Assembly (NCBI RefSeq): GCF_004361855.1
Contig: NZ_SNWQ01000007.1
Location: forward strand, 186,001 to 250,000
From: Kribbella caucasensis
Lineage (GTDB): Bacteria > Actinomycetota > Actinomycetes > Propionibacteriales > Kribbellaceae
Direction of reading: 5' to 3'
DNA: 64,000 nt
A program made the position numbers and the translations under genes. Below are positions 37,465 through 46,013 of the stretch, piece after piece. The notes below the pieces were generated by a model, which was given only the letters and a program-made list of their open reading frames with translations, did no database searches and was not told the DNA's origin. Position 1 is the first letter of the stretch. Each line of letters opens with the position of its first letter.

Positions 37465-37920
37465 GTGACTGACGTGGCCGCTGCTGGGCGGAAAGTACTG
37501 GTGTTGAACGGGCCGAACCTTGGGCGGTTGGGGTCGCGGGAGCCGGATGTGTACGGCGCGACCACGTTCGCCGATCTGGTGGCGGACTGCGAGAAGACCG
37601 GTGCCGAACTGGGGTTCGACGTCGAGGTCCGTCAGACCGACGACGAGGCCGAACTGGTCGGCTGGCTACACGAGGCCGCGGACCAGAAGACCCCGGTGAT
37701 ACTCAACCCGGCCGCGTTCACCCACTACTCGTACGCGCTGCGGGACGCCTGCGCGCAGCGGACCGCGCCGTTGATCGAGATCCACATCAGCAACCCGGCC
37801 GCCCGGGAGGAGTTCCGGCACACCAGCGTGGTCGCCGCGGTTGCCAGCGGCACCATCGCCGGGTTCGGCCTCGACTCCTATCGTCTTGCCCTCCGCGCAC
37901 TCACACAGCTGGAAAGCTGA
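37465..37920 (+). CDS. aroQ: Type II 3-dehydroquinate dehydratase
   Basis: This 151-residue enzyme converts 3-dehydroquinate to 3-dehydroshikimate. [19 protein letters not shown] carries the catalytic Arg and Tyr. [30 protein letters not shown] (catalytic His in the family) and [13 protein letters not shown] complete the fold. It ends the aroC-aroK-aroB-aroQ group. The pepQ/pepP-type peptidase gene that often sits between aroQ and efp in actinobacteria is not here. Confidence 0.95.
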   Translation: MTDVAAAGRKVLVLNGPNLGRLGSREPDVYGATTFADLVADCEKTGAELGFDVEVRQTDDEAELVGWLHEAADQKTPVILNPAAFTHYSYALRDACAQRTAPLIEIHISNPAAREEFRHTSVVAAVASGTIAGFGLDSYRLALRALTQLES

Positions 37921-38061
37921 CGCGGAAAGAATGTGGCGTGAGACGGCCGTGAAATGCTGGGATGTAACCATGGGTCGTAGGTCGACGGGTCTGCGCTGCT
38001 CGGTTTAAGGAGGGCTTAAGGGCCGCGACCAGGATGGAATCGACGATCTTGGGGGTTCGCC

Positions 38062-38781
38062 GTGACAGCGGAAATGGTCCGTTCCGATCAACGCTCTGGG
38101 GGAGTGACGTCTGTGAAACATCAGCGCATACCGGTCTGGGTGAAGGCGCTCGATCCGCTCTCGCAGTTCGGGCTGGTCCACGCGCTGCGGCAGCGGCCGG
38201 AGATCGTCCTGATCTCCGAGGCCGACCTGGCCGATCTGCTGCAAGTGTCGAAGGCTGATCAGCGCGCCGCCCCGCCAGTGGTCGCGTTGGTCGCAGTCGA
38301 CACTCTGGACGGTGCCGCCGTCCAGGTCCTGCGGGCCGCGGCCCAGCGTGGCTGCACCCGTACCGTGCTGATCGGCAGCACGATCGACGACGAGGCACTG
38401 ATGACCGCGGTCGAGCTGGGGGTGTCCGGCGTACTACGACGCGCGGAGGCCACCGCCGAACGGATCGTGCACCTGATCCAGGCCGCTGCCGCGGGTGACG
38501 GCAGCCTGCCACCGGATCTGCTCGGCCGCCTGCTCGGTCAGGTGTCGCGGATGCAGCGCCATGTCCTCGCGCCGCGTGGGCTCACCCGGACCGGCCTGTC
38601 CGACCGGGAGACCCAGGTCCTGCGACTCGTTGCCGACGGCAGGGATACGCAGGAGATCGCCCGCGAGCTGTCGTATTCGGAGCGCACGGTGAAGAACGTC
38701 CTGCACGACGTGACCAGCCGGCTCCAACTGAGGAACCGCTCCCACGCAGTCGCCTACGCCCTCCGCGAAGGCCTCATCTGA
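38062..38781 (+). CDS. LuxR/NarL-type regulator with pseudo-receiver domain
   Basis: This 239-residue protein has a receiver-like N-terminal domain (about residues 20-150) and a C-terminal LuxR helix-turn-helix (LSDRETQVLRLVADGRDTQEIARELSYSERTVKNVLHD). The receiver lacks the usual residues: the phospho-acceptor position in VVALVAVD reads Ala where Asp is expected, and the LRR position replaces the conserved Lys. It is probably regulated by something other than phosphorylation. GTG 38062 follows GGGGG; a GTG at about 38113 is an alternative. No histidine kinase gene is adjacent. Confidence 0.8.
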   Translation: MTAEMVRSDQRSGGVTSVKHQRIPVWVKALDPLSQFGLVHALRQRPEIVLISEADLADLLQVSKADQRAAPPVVALVAVDTLDGAAVQVLRAAAQRGCTRTVLIGSTIDDEALMTAVELGVSGVLRRAEATAERIVHLIQAAAAGDGSLPPDLLGRLLGQVSRMQRHVLAPRGLTRTGLSDRETQVLRLVADGRDTQEIARELSYSERTVKNVLHDVTSRLQLRNRSHAVAYALREGLI

Positions 38782-38852
38782 GCACCGACCTTGAGCACCG
38801 GCCGGTCACCGATCGACCGATTCGGTGCCCGGCGGGTGCTCAAGGTCGCTCA
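38779..38852. terminator. Large composite hairpin between LuxR-type gene and pseudogene
   Basis: A perfect 13-bp inverted repeat (38787-38799 with 38835-38847) is flanked by TGAGC/GCTCA (38779-38783 with 38848-38852). It encloses a second small repeat CACCGA/TCGGTG. The outer arms include the stop codons of both converging reading frames. It probably ends transcription from both sides. Confidence 0.6.
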
Positions 38853-38938
38853 GTAGCCGACGGTGAAGCGGGCACGGGGGAGCCGCTTGTGTTCGGCTTC
38901 GTCGATGAGCGCCTTGCTCCGAACACGGCGATCTTCAT
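38850..38938 (-). pseudogene. Relic of an NAD(P)-binding protein gene (NmrA/SDR-like), internally deleted
   Basis: Directly behind the EamA gene, an ATG at 38938 overlaps the EamA stop (ATGA) and reads MKIAVFGA, the typical first strand and glycine turn of atypical SDR/NAD(P)H-binding proteins. After the eighth codon the frame is lost. In a shifted frame the next bases encode ALIDEAEHKRLPRARFTVGY and a stop at 38850-38852, which looks like the usual C-terminus of the same family. About 28 codons therefore remain of a gene normally near 210 codons, consistent with one internal deletion. Both ends being recognisable makes chance unlikely, but this was judged by eye. Confidence 0.6.
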
Positions 38939-39849
38939 CGGCTCTCCTGGGCGGCGCAGACCAGCACGCGAGCTGGGGCGGGAGGCGGGGTGATGGTCTT
39001 CGGTCTGGTTTGGGCGGCTAGCAAGGCGGTGAGGACGACTAGGGCGCCGAGGAGTTGGGGTGCGGTCAGTTGCTGGTTGAGGGCGAGCCAGCCGAGGAGG
39101 GTGGCCACGAGCGGGCTGAGCAGGCCGAGGAATGTGACGTCGGTCGGGGTCAGACTGCGCAAGCCGCGGAACCAGAGTGCGTACGCCAGTGCCGAGCCGA
39201 TCAGGGTCAGGTAGGCGTAACCGGCGAGGTTCGACGCTGTCAGCGAGCTGGGTGGCGCTCCCTCGACGATGAGGGCGACCGGGAGCAGCAGCAGACCACC
39301 TGCGACCAGTTGCCATCCGGTTGTGGCTAGCAGGGGAGCGGGGGAGGTCCACCTCTTGCTGAGCACGACCCCGGTCGCCATCACCACGGCACCACCGAGC
39401 GCCGCGGCGACACCCCAGGCGTCCAGCCGCGCGTCAGCGCGTAGTACCAGCAGGCTGACGCCGAAGACACCGGCCACAGCGGCAATCGTCGTACGCAAGG
39501 TCATGCGCTGGGCGAGCAGGCCAGCCGCCAGCACAGCGACCAGCAGCGGCTGCAGCGCGCCGACCGTCGCGGCCACGCCACCAGGCAGCCGGTACGCCGC
39601 GACGAAGAGCAGGGCGAAGAACGCGCCGATGTTGAGCGCGCCGAGGACGAAGGCCCGCCACCACCAGATCCCCTGCGGAAGCCGTCGGGTGAACGCGACC
39701 AGCAGCAGGCCGGCCGGGAGCGCGCGGATCACGCCCGCCAGGAGGGGACGGTCCGGTGGGAGGAGTTCCGTCGTGACCAGATAGGTGGTTCCCCACAGCG
39801 CCGGCGCGATGGCCGTGGTGAGGATCAGGGCGAGTCGATTGCTTAGCAC
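38935..39849 (-). CDS. EamA-family (DMT) transporter
   Basis: This 304-residue membrane protein has ten helices in two five-helix EamA repeats (first starting ALILTTAIAPALWGTTYLVT, second around LLATTGWQLVAGGLLLLP). It is probably a drug/metabolite exporter or importer of the RhaT/YdcZ type; the substrate is unknown. GTG 39849 is proposed because it is the first sensible start and lies 6 nt after a -10-like TATATT on the minus strand (39861-39856), implying a leaderless mRNA. The start codon lies inside one of two MarR-type operator half-sites, and the marR gene is divergent. Confidence 0.82.
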   Translation of the reverse strand: MLSNRLALILTTAIAPALWGTTYLVTTELLPPDRPLLAGVIRALPAGLLLVAFTRRLPQGIWWWRAFVLGALNIGAFFALLFVAAYRLPGGVAATVGALQPLLVAVLAAGLLAQRMTLRTTIAAVAGVFGVSLLVLRADARLDAWGVAAALGGAVVMATGVVLSKRWTSPAPLLATTGWQLVAGGLLLLPVALIVEGAPPSSLTASNLAGYAYLTLIGSALAYALWFRGLRSLTPTDVTFLGLLSPLVATLLGWLALNQQLTAPQLLGALVVLTALLAAQTRPKTITPPPAPARVLVCAAQESR

Positions 39850-39874
39850 TAAGACAATATATCTCAGCGCTAAG
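39842..39874. promoter_or_regulatory. MarR operator: two palindromes in the EamA/marR promoter
   Basis: CTTAGCACTAAG at 39842-39853 is a perfect CTTAG-2 nt-CTAAG palindrome. CTCAGCGCTAAG at 39863-39874 repeats it with one change, 21 bp further on (two helical turns). TATA-rich DNA lies between them and holds the candidate -10 of the EamA gene. TAATTT at 39875-39880 is the best -10 for marR. Occupancy of both sites would block both promoters. Confidence 0.7.
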
Positions 39875-39894
39875 TAATTTGCTAGGCTGTCGGC

Positions 39895-40392
39895 ATGGCA
39901 GACCACGTCGACCTGGTGCTCGCCCAGTGGAGTGAGCAGCGTCCCGATCTGGACGCCTCGCCGATGGCTGTGATGGGCCGGCTGAAGCGGCTCGCCCAGC
40001 TGGTCGACACCGAGTTGCGCCGCAACTTCGCCGCCCACGATCTGGACGCCGCCTCGTTCGACGTACTCGCCACGCTCCGCCGGAGCAACGCCGAGCACCG
40101 GCTGACCCCGGCCGGCCTGATGCGGTCGGCGATGGTCACCTCCGGCGCGATCACCCAGCGCCTCGACCGGCTGGAGGCGCGCGGACTCGTGACCCGGCGG
40201 CCCAGCGAGACCGACGGCCGCGTCGTCCAGGTCACGCTGACCGATAAGGGCCTGAAGCTGATCGACGCGGTGCTGCCGACCCACGTGGCGATCGAGAACA
40301 AGTTGCTCGAAGGGCTTTCGGCAAAAGAACGCGAGACCTTGGCGGGCACCCTGCGGACCCTGCTCGAATCCCTCGGCGACAAGACAGACTGA
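39895..40392 (+). CDS. MarR-family transcriptional regulator
   Basis: This 165-residue winged-helix regulator shows the helix-turn-helix around LTPAGLMRSAMVTSGAITQRLDRLEARGLVTRRPSETDGR, where the last part is the wing. The N- and C-terminal helices form the dimer interface. MarR proteins usually repress a divergent transporter and release DNA on ligand binding; the pair of palindromes upstream fits. The methyltransferase gene begins 4 bp after its stop, so it may be cotranscribed. Confidence 0.88.
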   Translation: MADHVDLVLAQWSEQRPDLDASPMAVMGRLKRLAQLVDTELRRNFAAHDLDAASFDVLATLRRSNAEHRLTPAGLMRSAMVTSGAITQRLDRLEARGLVTRRPSETDGRVVQVTLTDKGLKLIDAVLPTHVAIENKLLEGLSAKERETLAGTLRTLLESLGDKTD

Positions 40393-40396
40393 TCGG

Positions 40397-41611
40397 ATGG
40401 ACTGGTCGGGCAGCGATCCCAGGTACGCCGGTTCGTTGCGCTCGGCGTTGACCGCGCGGCTGATCGACCAGGGCGCGCTGCGGAGCGGGCCGATCGTGGC
40501 CGCGTTCCGGACGGTGCCGCGGCACGTCTTCGTCCCGAACGTACCGCCCGAGGTCGCCTACACCGACGACGTCGTGCTGATGAAGAGCGACCCGACTGGT
40601 GCGGCGATCAGTACGGTGTCGCAGCCGGCCGTGGTCGCGATGATGCTGGAACAAGCCGCGATCGAGCCCGGGGACCGGGTGCTGGAGATCGGGTCCGGCG
40701 GCTACAACGCGGCGCTGATGAGCGAGCTGGCCGGCCTGGACGGGTCGGTGACCACGCTCGACATCGACCCGGAAGTGACCGAACGGGCTCGCCGGACGCT
40801 GACCGAAGCCGGGTACTCACGTGTCCGGGTGGTCCGTGCCGACGGCGAGTTCGGCTGCCCCGAGAGCGCGCCGTACGACCTGATCCTGATCACGGTCACG
40901 GCTGGGGACATCGCACCGGCCTGGTTCGACCAACTCAGCGCGGCCGGCCGTCTCGTCGTACCGCTGCGGCTGCGTGGGCAGACGAGGTCGATCGCCTTCG
41001 ACAAGAACGGCGATCACCTGACCGGCCGGTCGGACGTGCTCTGTGGGTTCGTGTCGATGCAGGGCGCAGGCGCCAACTACGAGCGGGTGCTCCGGCTGTA
41101 CGAGGACAAGGTGGTACTGCGAGCCGATGAGGACCAGCCGATCGACATCGAGCCACTCGAGGGCGTCCTGCTGAAACCGCAGACGGTCGAGTGGTCCGGC
41201 ATCCTGCTCGATCGCAACGAGACCTTCTCGAACCTCGATCTCTGGCTCGCCTGCAACTTCCCCGAGTACTGCGTGCTGTCGGTGAAGCGCTCGGCGGTCA
41301 AGAGCGGCCTGGTCGGTCCGGCGTTGCGCTGGGGTGGTTCGGCAGTCGTCGAGGACGAGACCCTCGGCTACCTCAGCTCACGTCCCGGCCCGGCCAAGCA
41401 CTTGGTCGAACTCGGCGCCCGCGCCCACGGCCCGACCGCGCCCGCGCTCGCCGCGAATCTCGTCGCCCAGGTCCGCGCGTGGGACAAGGACTACGGACAC
41501 GGCCGGGGTCCCACCTTCACCGCGCATCCACGCAGTACGCCGGCCGACGAACTCCCCATCGGCACCCACATCACCACTCGCCACACCCAACTGACCATCA
41601 GCTGGCCGTGA
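40397..41611 (+). CDS. PIMT-like methyltransferase (resembles FxLD-system methyltransferase)
   Basis: This 404-residue protein has an N-terminal domain like protein-L-isoaspartate O-methyltransferase: SQPAVVAMMLEQ, SAM motif VLEIGSGGYNAALM (95-108), TLDIDPEV and a YDLILITV block. About 200 C-terminal residues with no obvious homology follow, rich in beta structure (GVLLKPQTVEWSGILLDR). This two-part layout is like the methyltransferases linked to FxLD lanthipeptides and related peptide-modifying PIMT homologues. No lanthipeptide synthetase or precursor is visible nearby, so its substrate is open. It starts 4 bp after marR and converges on the proline-rich gene. Confidence 0.75.
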   Translation: MDWSGSDPRYAGSLRSALTARLIDQGALRSGPIVAAFRTVPRHVFVPNVPPEVAYTDDVVLMKSDPTGAAISTVSQPAVVAMMLEQAAIEPGDRVLEIGSGGYNAALMSELAGLDGSVTTLDIDPEVTERARRTLTEAGYSRVRVVRADGEFGCPESAPYDLILITVTAGDIAPAWFDQLSAAGRLVVPLRLRGQTRSIAFDKNGDHLTGRSDVLCGFVSMQGAGANYERVLRLYEDKVVLRADEDQPIDIEPLEGVLLKPQTVEWSGILLDRNETFSNLDLWLACNFPEYCVLSVKRSAVKSGLVGPALRWGGSAVVEDETLGYLSSRPGPAKHLVELGARAHGPTAPALAANLVAQVRAWDKDYGHGRGPTFTAHPRSTPADELPIGTHITTRHTQLTISWP

Positions 41612-41614
41612 GCG

Positions 41615-42397
41615 TCAGGTGGTGGTGGGGCGGCCGCTGTTGCGGACGGTTTCCCAGAGTTCGGTGATGTCGGTGCGGTCGTCGGTCTCGACGGGCTCGG
41701 TCCAGCCGCTGGCCCAGACGTTCTCGTCCCGGTCGGTGTCGAAGATCGACTCGGCGAACGCGGCGGAGCCGACGTACCGGGTCTCCTCGTCCACGCGGGG
41801 CTCGGTGGAGTTGCTCGTCGAGGAGGTGCTTGGCGCGTTGGTGTCTGGGTTCTTCTTGGTGTTTGGGCGCGGCGGGGCGACGAGGGAGCGGGCGTAGGCC
41901 TGGGCTTCGATGATGTTCATATCGCGCTCGTCGCAGAGCACGCGGACCGCGCCGACCTCGTTGCCGGCCGACATCAGCTTGCGGATCCGGTTGTCGAGGT
42001 CGTTCGTCGGGGTGGGCAGCTTGTTCTGCGGCGGCCGGTGCGCGGGCATCGGCCGCGCGGGCGGCGGCCCGTACGACGGAACCCAGGTCGACGGCGGCAG
42101 GAAATTCGCCGGTGGCGGCGGCACCGGCTGCATCGGGGGCGCGCTCGGGGGCATGAAGGGCTGCGCTACCGGGACGTTCTGGGGTGCCGGAAAGGTCTGG
42201 GCGGGCTGGGTGAACTGACCTTGGAGCGGGGTCGGCTGGGAGGTGGCCTGCTGGGCCTGGATGCGTTCCATCAGGCGCTGGACCCGGGCCGATGGCGGCC
42301 GGGCCTCGTTGCCGTGCTTGGCAGCCTTGGACTTGTCGTTCGCCAGCTTGATGATCAGGCCGATGATGATGGCCACCACGGGAAAGATGACGTCCAT
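41615..42397 (-). CDS. Membrane-anchored proline-rich protein with L7/L12-C-terminal-like segment
   Basis: This 260-residue protein has an N-terminal membrane helix (VIFPVVAIIIGLIIKLA), a short basic coil and a Pro-rich stretch (about 52-130). A compact segment at 133-173 (LDNRIRKLMSAGNEVGAVRVL followed by IIEAQAYARSLV) resembles the ribosomal L7/L12 C-terminal fold in its VKxxRxxTGLGLxEAK-like pattern. The tail is acidic and rich in Asp, Thr and Ser. Function is unknown; the segment could be a protein-binding adaptor. It is divergent from efp and 3 bp from the convergent methyltransferase gene. Confidence 0.55.
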   Translation of the reverse strand: MDVIFPVVAIIIGLIIKLANDKSKAAKHGNEARPPSARVQRLMERIQAQQATSQPTPLQGQFTQPAQTFPAPQNVPVAQPFMPPSAPPMQPVPPPPANFLPPSTWVPSYGPPPARPMPAHRPPQNKLPTPTNDLDNRIRKLMSAGNEVGAVRVLCDERDMNIIEAQAYARSLVAPPRPNTKKNPDTNAPSTSSTSNSTEPRVDEETRYVGSAAFAESIFDTDRDENVWASGWTEPVETDDRTDITELWETVRNSGRPTTT

Positions 42398-42488
42398 GCA
42401 CTGCCTCCCGAGACGGTGACCGAACCTGCCGGATCCAGCGTAAGGGCCGCGGGGTTCGCTCGAATCGTTGGTTCAGCGTGCCGACCGC

Positions 42489-42494
42489 TACAAT
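42489..42494 (+). promoter_or_regulatory. Putative -10 element of efp
   Basis: TACAAT is a near-consensus -10. GTTGGT lies 16 nt upstream as a -35 candidate. Transcription would start about 30 nt before the GTG of efp. Confidence 0.5.
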
Positions 42495-42531
42495 CGCAGG
42501 ACCGCAGATCTGACTCGAAGGGTATCCACGC

Positions 42532-43095
42532 GTGGCGACGACGAACGACCTCAAGAACGGCATGGTCCTCGACCTTGATGGACAGCTGTGGTCCGTCGTG
42601 TGGTTCCAGCACCACAAGCCCGGCAAGGGCGGTGCCGTCGTCCGGACCAAGCTGAAGGCCGTGCTGTCCGGCAAGGTGGTCGACAAGACCTTCAACGCCG
42701 ACGTCAAGGTCGAGGTGGCGAACGTCGACAAGCGCGACATGACCTACCTGTACAACGACGGCTCGTCGTTCGTGTTCATGGACAAGAGCACCTACGAGCA
42801 GACGCACATCGAGCCCGACGTGGTCGGTGACGCCACCCACTTCCTGCTGGAGAACCAGGACGCCATCGTCGCGGTGCACAACGACCTCCCGCTGTACGTC
42901 GAGCTCCCGGCCTCGGTCGAGCTCCTGGTCGAGTACACCGAGCCGGGTCTGCAGGGCGACCGGTCCAGCGCCGGGACCAAGCCGGCCAAGCTGGAGACCG
43001 GGTACACCATCCAGGTCCCGCTGTTCCTGACCACCGGCGAGAAGGTCAAGGTGGACACCCGGACCGGGGACTACCTCGGCCGCGTCACCTCCTGA
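42532..43095 (+). CDS. efp: Elongation factor P
   Basis: This 187-residue, three-domain beta-barrel protein relieves ribosome stalling at polyproline. The domain I loop reads HHKPGKGGA, with Lys32 at the tip where other bacteria carry a modified lysine or arginine. PGKG-type loops are usual in actinobacteria. The C-terminal signature region ([29 protein letters not shown]) is complete. The GTG start follows a weak AAGGG. nusB begins 21 bp downstream. Confidence 0.97.
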   Translation: MATTNDLKNGMVLDLDGQLWSVVWFQHHKPGKGGAVVRTKLKAVLSGKVVDKTFNADVKVEVANVDKRDMTYLYNDGSSFVFMDKSTYEQTHIEPDVVGDATHFLLENQDAIVAVHNDLPLYVELPASVELLVEYTEPGLQGDRSSAGTKPAKLETGYTIQVPLFLTTGEKVKVDTRTGDYLGRVTS

Positions 43096-43116
43096 GACCT
43101 GAGTCGACAACAGAAC

Positions 43117-43527
43117 ATGTCTGCCCGTAGCAAGGCCCGCAAGCGCGCACTCGACGTGCTGTACGAGTCGGAGGTCCGGGGGTTGCCGGTCGGCGGCACC
43201 CTGGCCGACCGGGTGGCCGACAACGACCCGCCGGTGAACGAGTTCACCGTGGCGCTGGTCGAAGGCGTCTCGAAACACATCGACGCGATCGATGATCTGC
43301 TCAGCACGCACTCGGTCGGCTGGACGCTGGACCGGATGCCGGCCGTGGACCGCAACGTGCTGCGGATCGGCGCCTACGAGCTGCTGTTCGACGACCAGGT
43401 GCCGGACGTGGTCGCGGTGAGCGAGGCGGTCGCACTCGCCCGGGATCTGTCCACCGACGAGTCGCCGGCGTTCGTCAACGGGCTGCTGGCCCGGTTGCTC
43501 CAGCTCAAGCCGACGCTGGGCGTCTAG
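43117..43527 (+). CDS. nusB: Transcription antitermination factor NusB
   Basis: This 136-residue all-helical protein binds boxA RNA with S10 during rRNA transcription. The N-terminal RSKARKRALDVLYESEVRG, VEGVSKHIDAIDDLL, WTLDRMPAVDRNVLRIGAYELLF and SPAFVNGLLARLL segments follow the family. It lies 21 bp behind efp. Its last codons and stop form the first unit of a degenerate 16-bp tandem repeat. Confidence 0.95.
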   Translation: MSARSKARKRALDVLYESEVRGLPVGGTLADRVADNDPPVNEFTVALVEGVSKHIDAIDDLLSTHSVGWTLDRMPAVDRNVLRIGAYELLFDDQVPDVVAVSEAVALARDLSTDESPAFVNGLLARLLQLKPTLGV

Positions 43528-43586
43528 TCAGATCGGCGTTTGGCTGCTGGGCGTTTGGTCAGTTGGGCGTGTAGTCAGCTGGGCGC
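43518..43586 (+). repeat. Degenerate 16-bp tandem repeat across the nusB stop
   Basis: GGGCGT or a one-base variant recurs at 43518, 43534, 43549, 43565 and 43581, with spacings of 16, 15, 16 and 16. Three of the units continue as a variant of T(A/G)GTCAG. The first unit contains the nusB stop codon. Nothing else is recognised between nusB and bldD except a small hairpin. Confidence 0.55.
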
Positions 43587-43693
43587 GCGACGGGCACGTC
43601 CAGCTGGCAGGTAGCGGTGTTGAATCGAGAAGGATGGCAGGCGGCCGTGGGCAAGCTGCTACGAGCCCCGACCGTCTTGTCACACCATCGTGA

Positions 43694-43717
43694 CGCCGGC
43701 GCGGTCAGGCGCCGGCG
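43694..43717. terminator. Hairpin at the bldD stop
   Basis: A perfect 9-bp GC-rich stem (43694-43702 with 43709-43717) has a 6-base loop containing the bldD stop codon. It is a weak candidate for a shared terminator of nusB and bldD. Confidence 0.4.
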
Positions 43718-44223
43718 GCCTCGGACGAAGACTCCTCGACATCGCCCTTCGCCTCCGGGTTCAGCACGCCCCAGGAGATGAAACGCTCGGTCAGTGTCGT
43801 CGGCGACTCGTCGTAGATCACGGCCAGGGTCCGCATGTCGTCCTGCCGGATCGACAGCACCTTGCCGTTGTAGTCCCCACGCTGGGCCTGGATGGTCGCC
43901 GCATACCGGGTCAGTGGCCCGGCCTCGCCGGCATCCAGGTGCTGCAGAGCCTCCAGATCAAGGATCAGCTTGGGCGGTGCCGCGGCAGCGGCGGCCGCAC
44001 TCGCGGATCCGGGCAGCAACTCACGAATCGGCACGCCGTAGAAATCGGCGAGCTCGGCGAGCTTCTGGACGGTGACGGCCCGATCGCCACGCTCGTACGA
44101 GCCGACGACGACCGCCTTCCAGCGACCCTTGGATTTCTCTTCCACGCCGTGCAGCGACAAGCCCTGCTGCTGGCGGATGGCGCGCAACTTGCCGCCAAGT
44201 GTCTTCGCGTATTCGCTAGGCAC
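43705..44223 (-). CDS. bldD: Developmental regulator BldD
   Basis: This 172-residue protein has an N-terminal Xre-type helix-turn-helix (LRAIRQQQGLSLHGVEEKS with VVGSYERGDRAVTVQKL). An Ala-rich linker follows, then the C-terminal c-di-GMP-binding domain. The signature RGD-x8-RQDD is intact (Arg115-Asp117 and Arg126-Asp129), so c-di-GMP should dimerise it as in Streptomyces. BldD represses sporulation genes in development. A perfect BldD box lies 73 bp upstream of its start, predicting autoregulation. It is divergent from pyrR. Confidence 0.95.
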   Translation of the reverse strand: MPSEYAKTLGGKLRAIRQQQGLSLHGVEEKSKGRWKAVVVGSYERGDRAVTVQKLAELADFYGVPIRELLPGSASAAAAAAAPPKLILDLEALQHLDAGEAGPLTRYAATIQAQRGDYNGKVLSIRQDDMRTLAVIYDESPTTLTERFISWGVLNPEAKGDVEESSSEAAGA

Positions 44224-44295
44224 GCTGGTTCTTCCCTCCGACTTTTGGTCATTGCCTGGTGGCCCGGGTGGGGCCGTTGGGTGAAACCCCCCTCG

Positions 44296-44310
44296 ATTAC
44301 ACAGAGTAAC
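44296..44310. promoter_or_regulatory. BldD box in the bldD/pyrR intergenic region
   Basis: ATTACACAGAGTAAC matches every defined position of the published Streptomyces BldD consensus, NTNACNC(A/T)GNGTNAN. It lies 73 bp upstream of bldD and about 48 bp upstream of the pyrR -10 candidate. Confidence 0.8.
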
Positions 44311-44357
44311 AATATTCCGGGCCGGAGGCCAGCGTCAAGACGGCGTGTCACATCCGC

Positions 44358-44363
44358 TAGCAT
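44358..44363 (+). promoter_or_regulatory. Putative -10 element of the pyr operon
   Basis: TAGCAT fits TANNNT. Transcription would begin near 44370, just upstream of the folded pyrR leader. No strong -35 is evident. Confidence 0.4.
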
Positions 44364-44380
44364 GTCAAGCGGTCCGAACG

Positions 44381-46009
<1,629 letters not shown>

Positions 46010-46013
<4 letters not shown>

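Noticed and set aside
40393..42531. FxLD lanthipeptide precursor or synthetase next to the PIMT-like methyltransferase
   Set aside because: Gaps around the gene are 3-4 bp and the neighbouring genes are a MarR regulator and a proline-rich membrane protein; no short peptide gene with an FxLD motif was found.
43518..43586. Possible CRISPR array
   Set aside because: Units are 16 bp, contiguous and degenerate, without spacers, and no cas genes are present.
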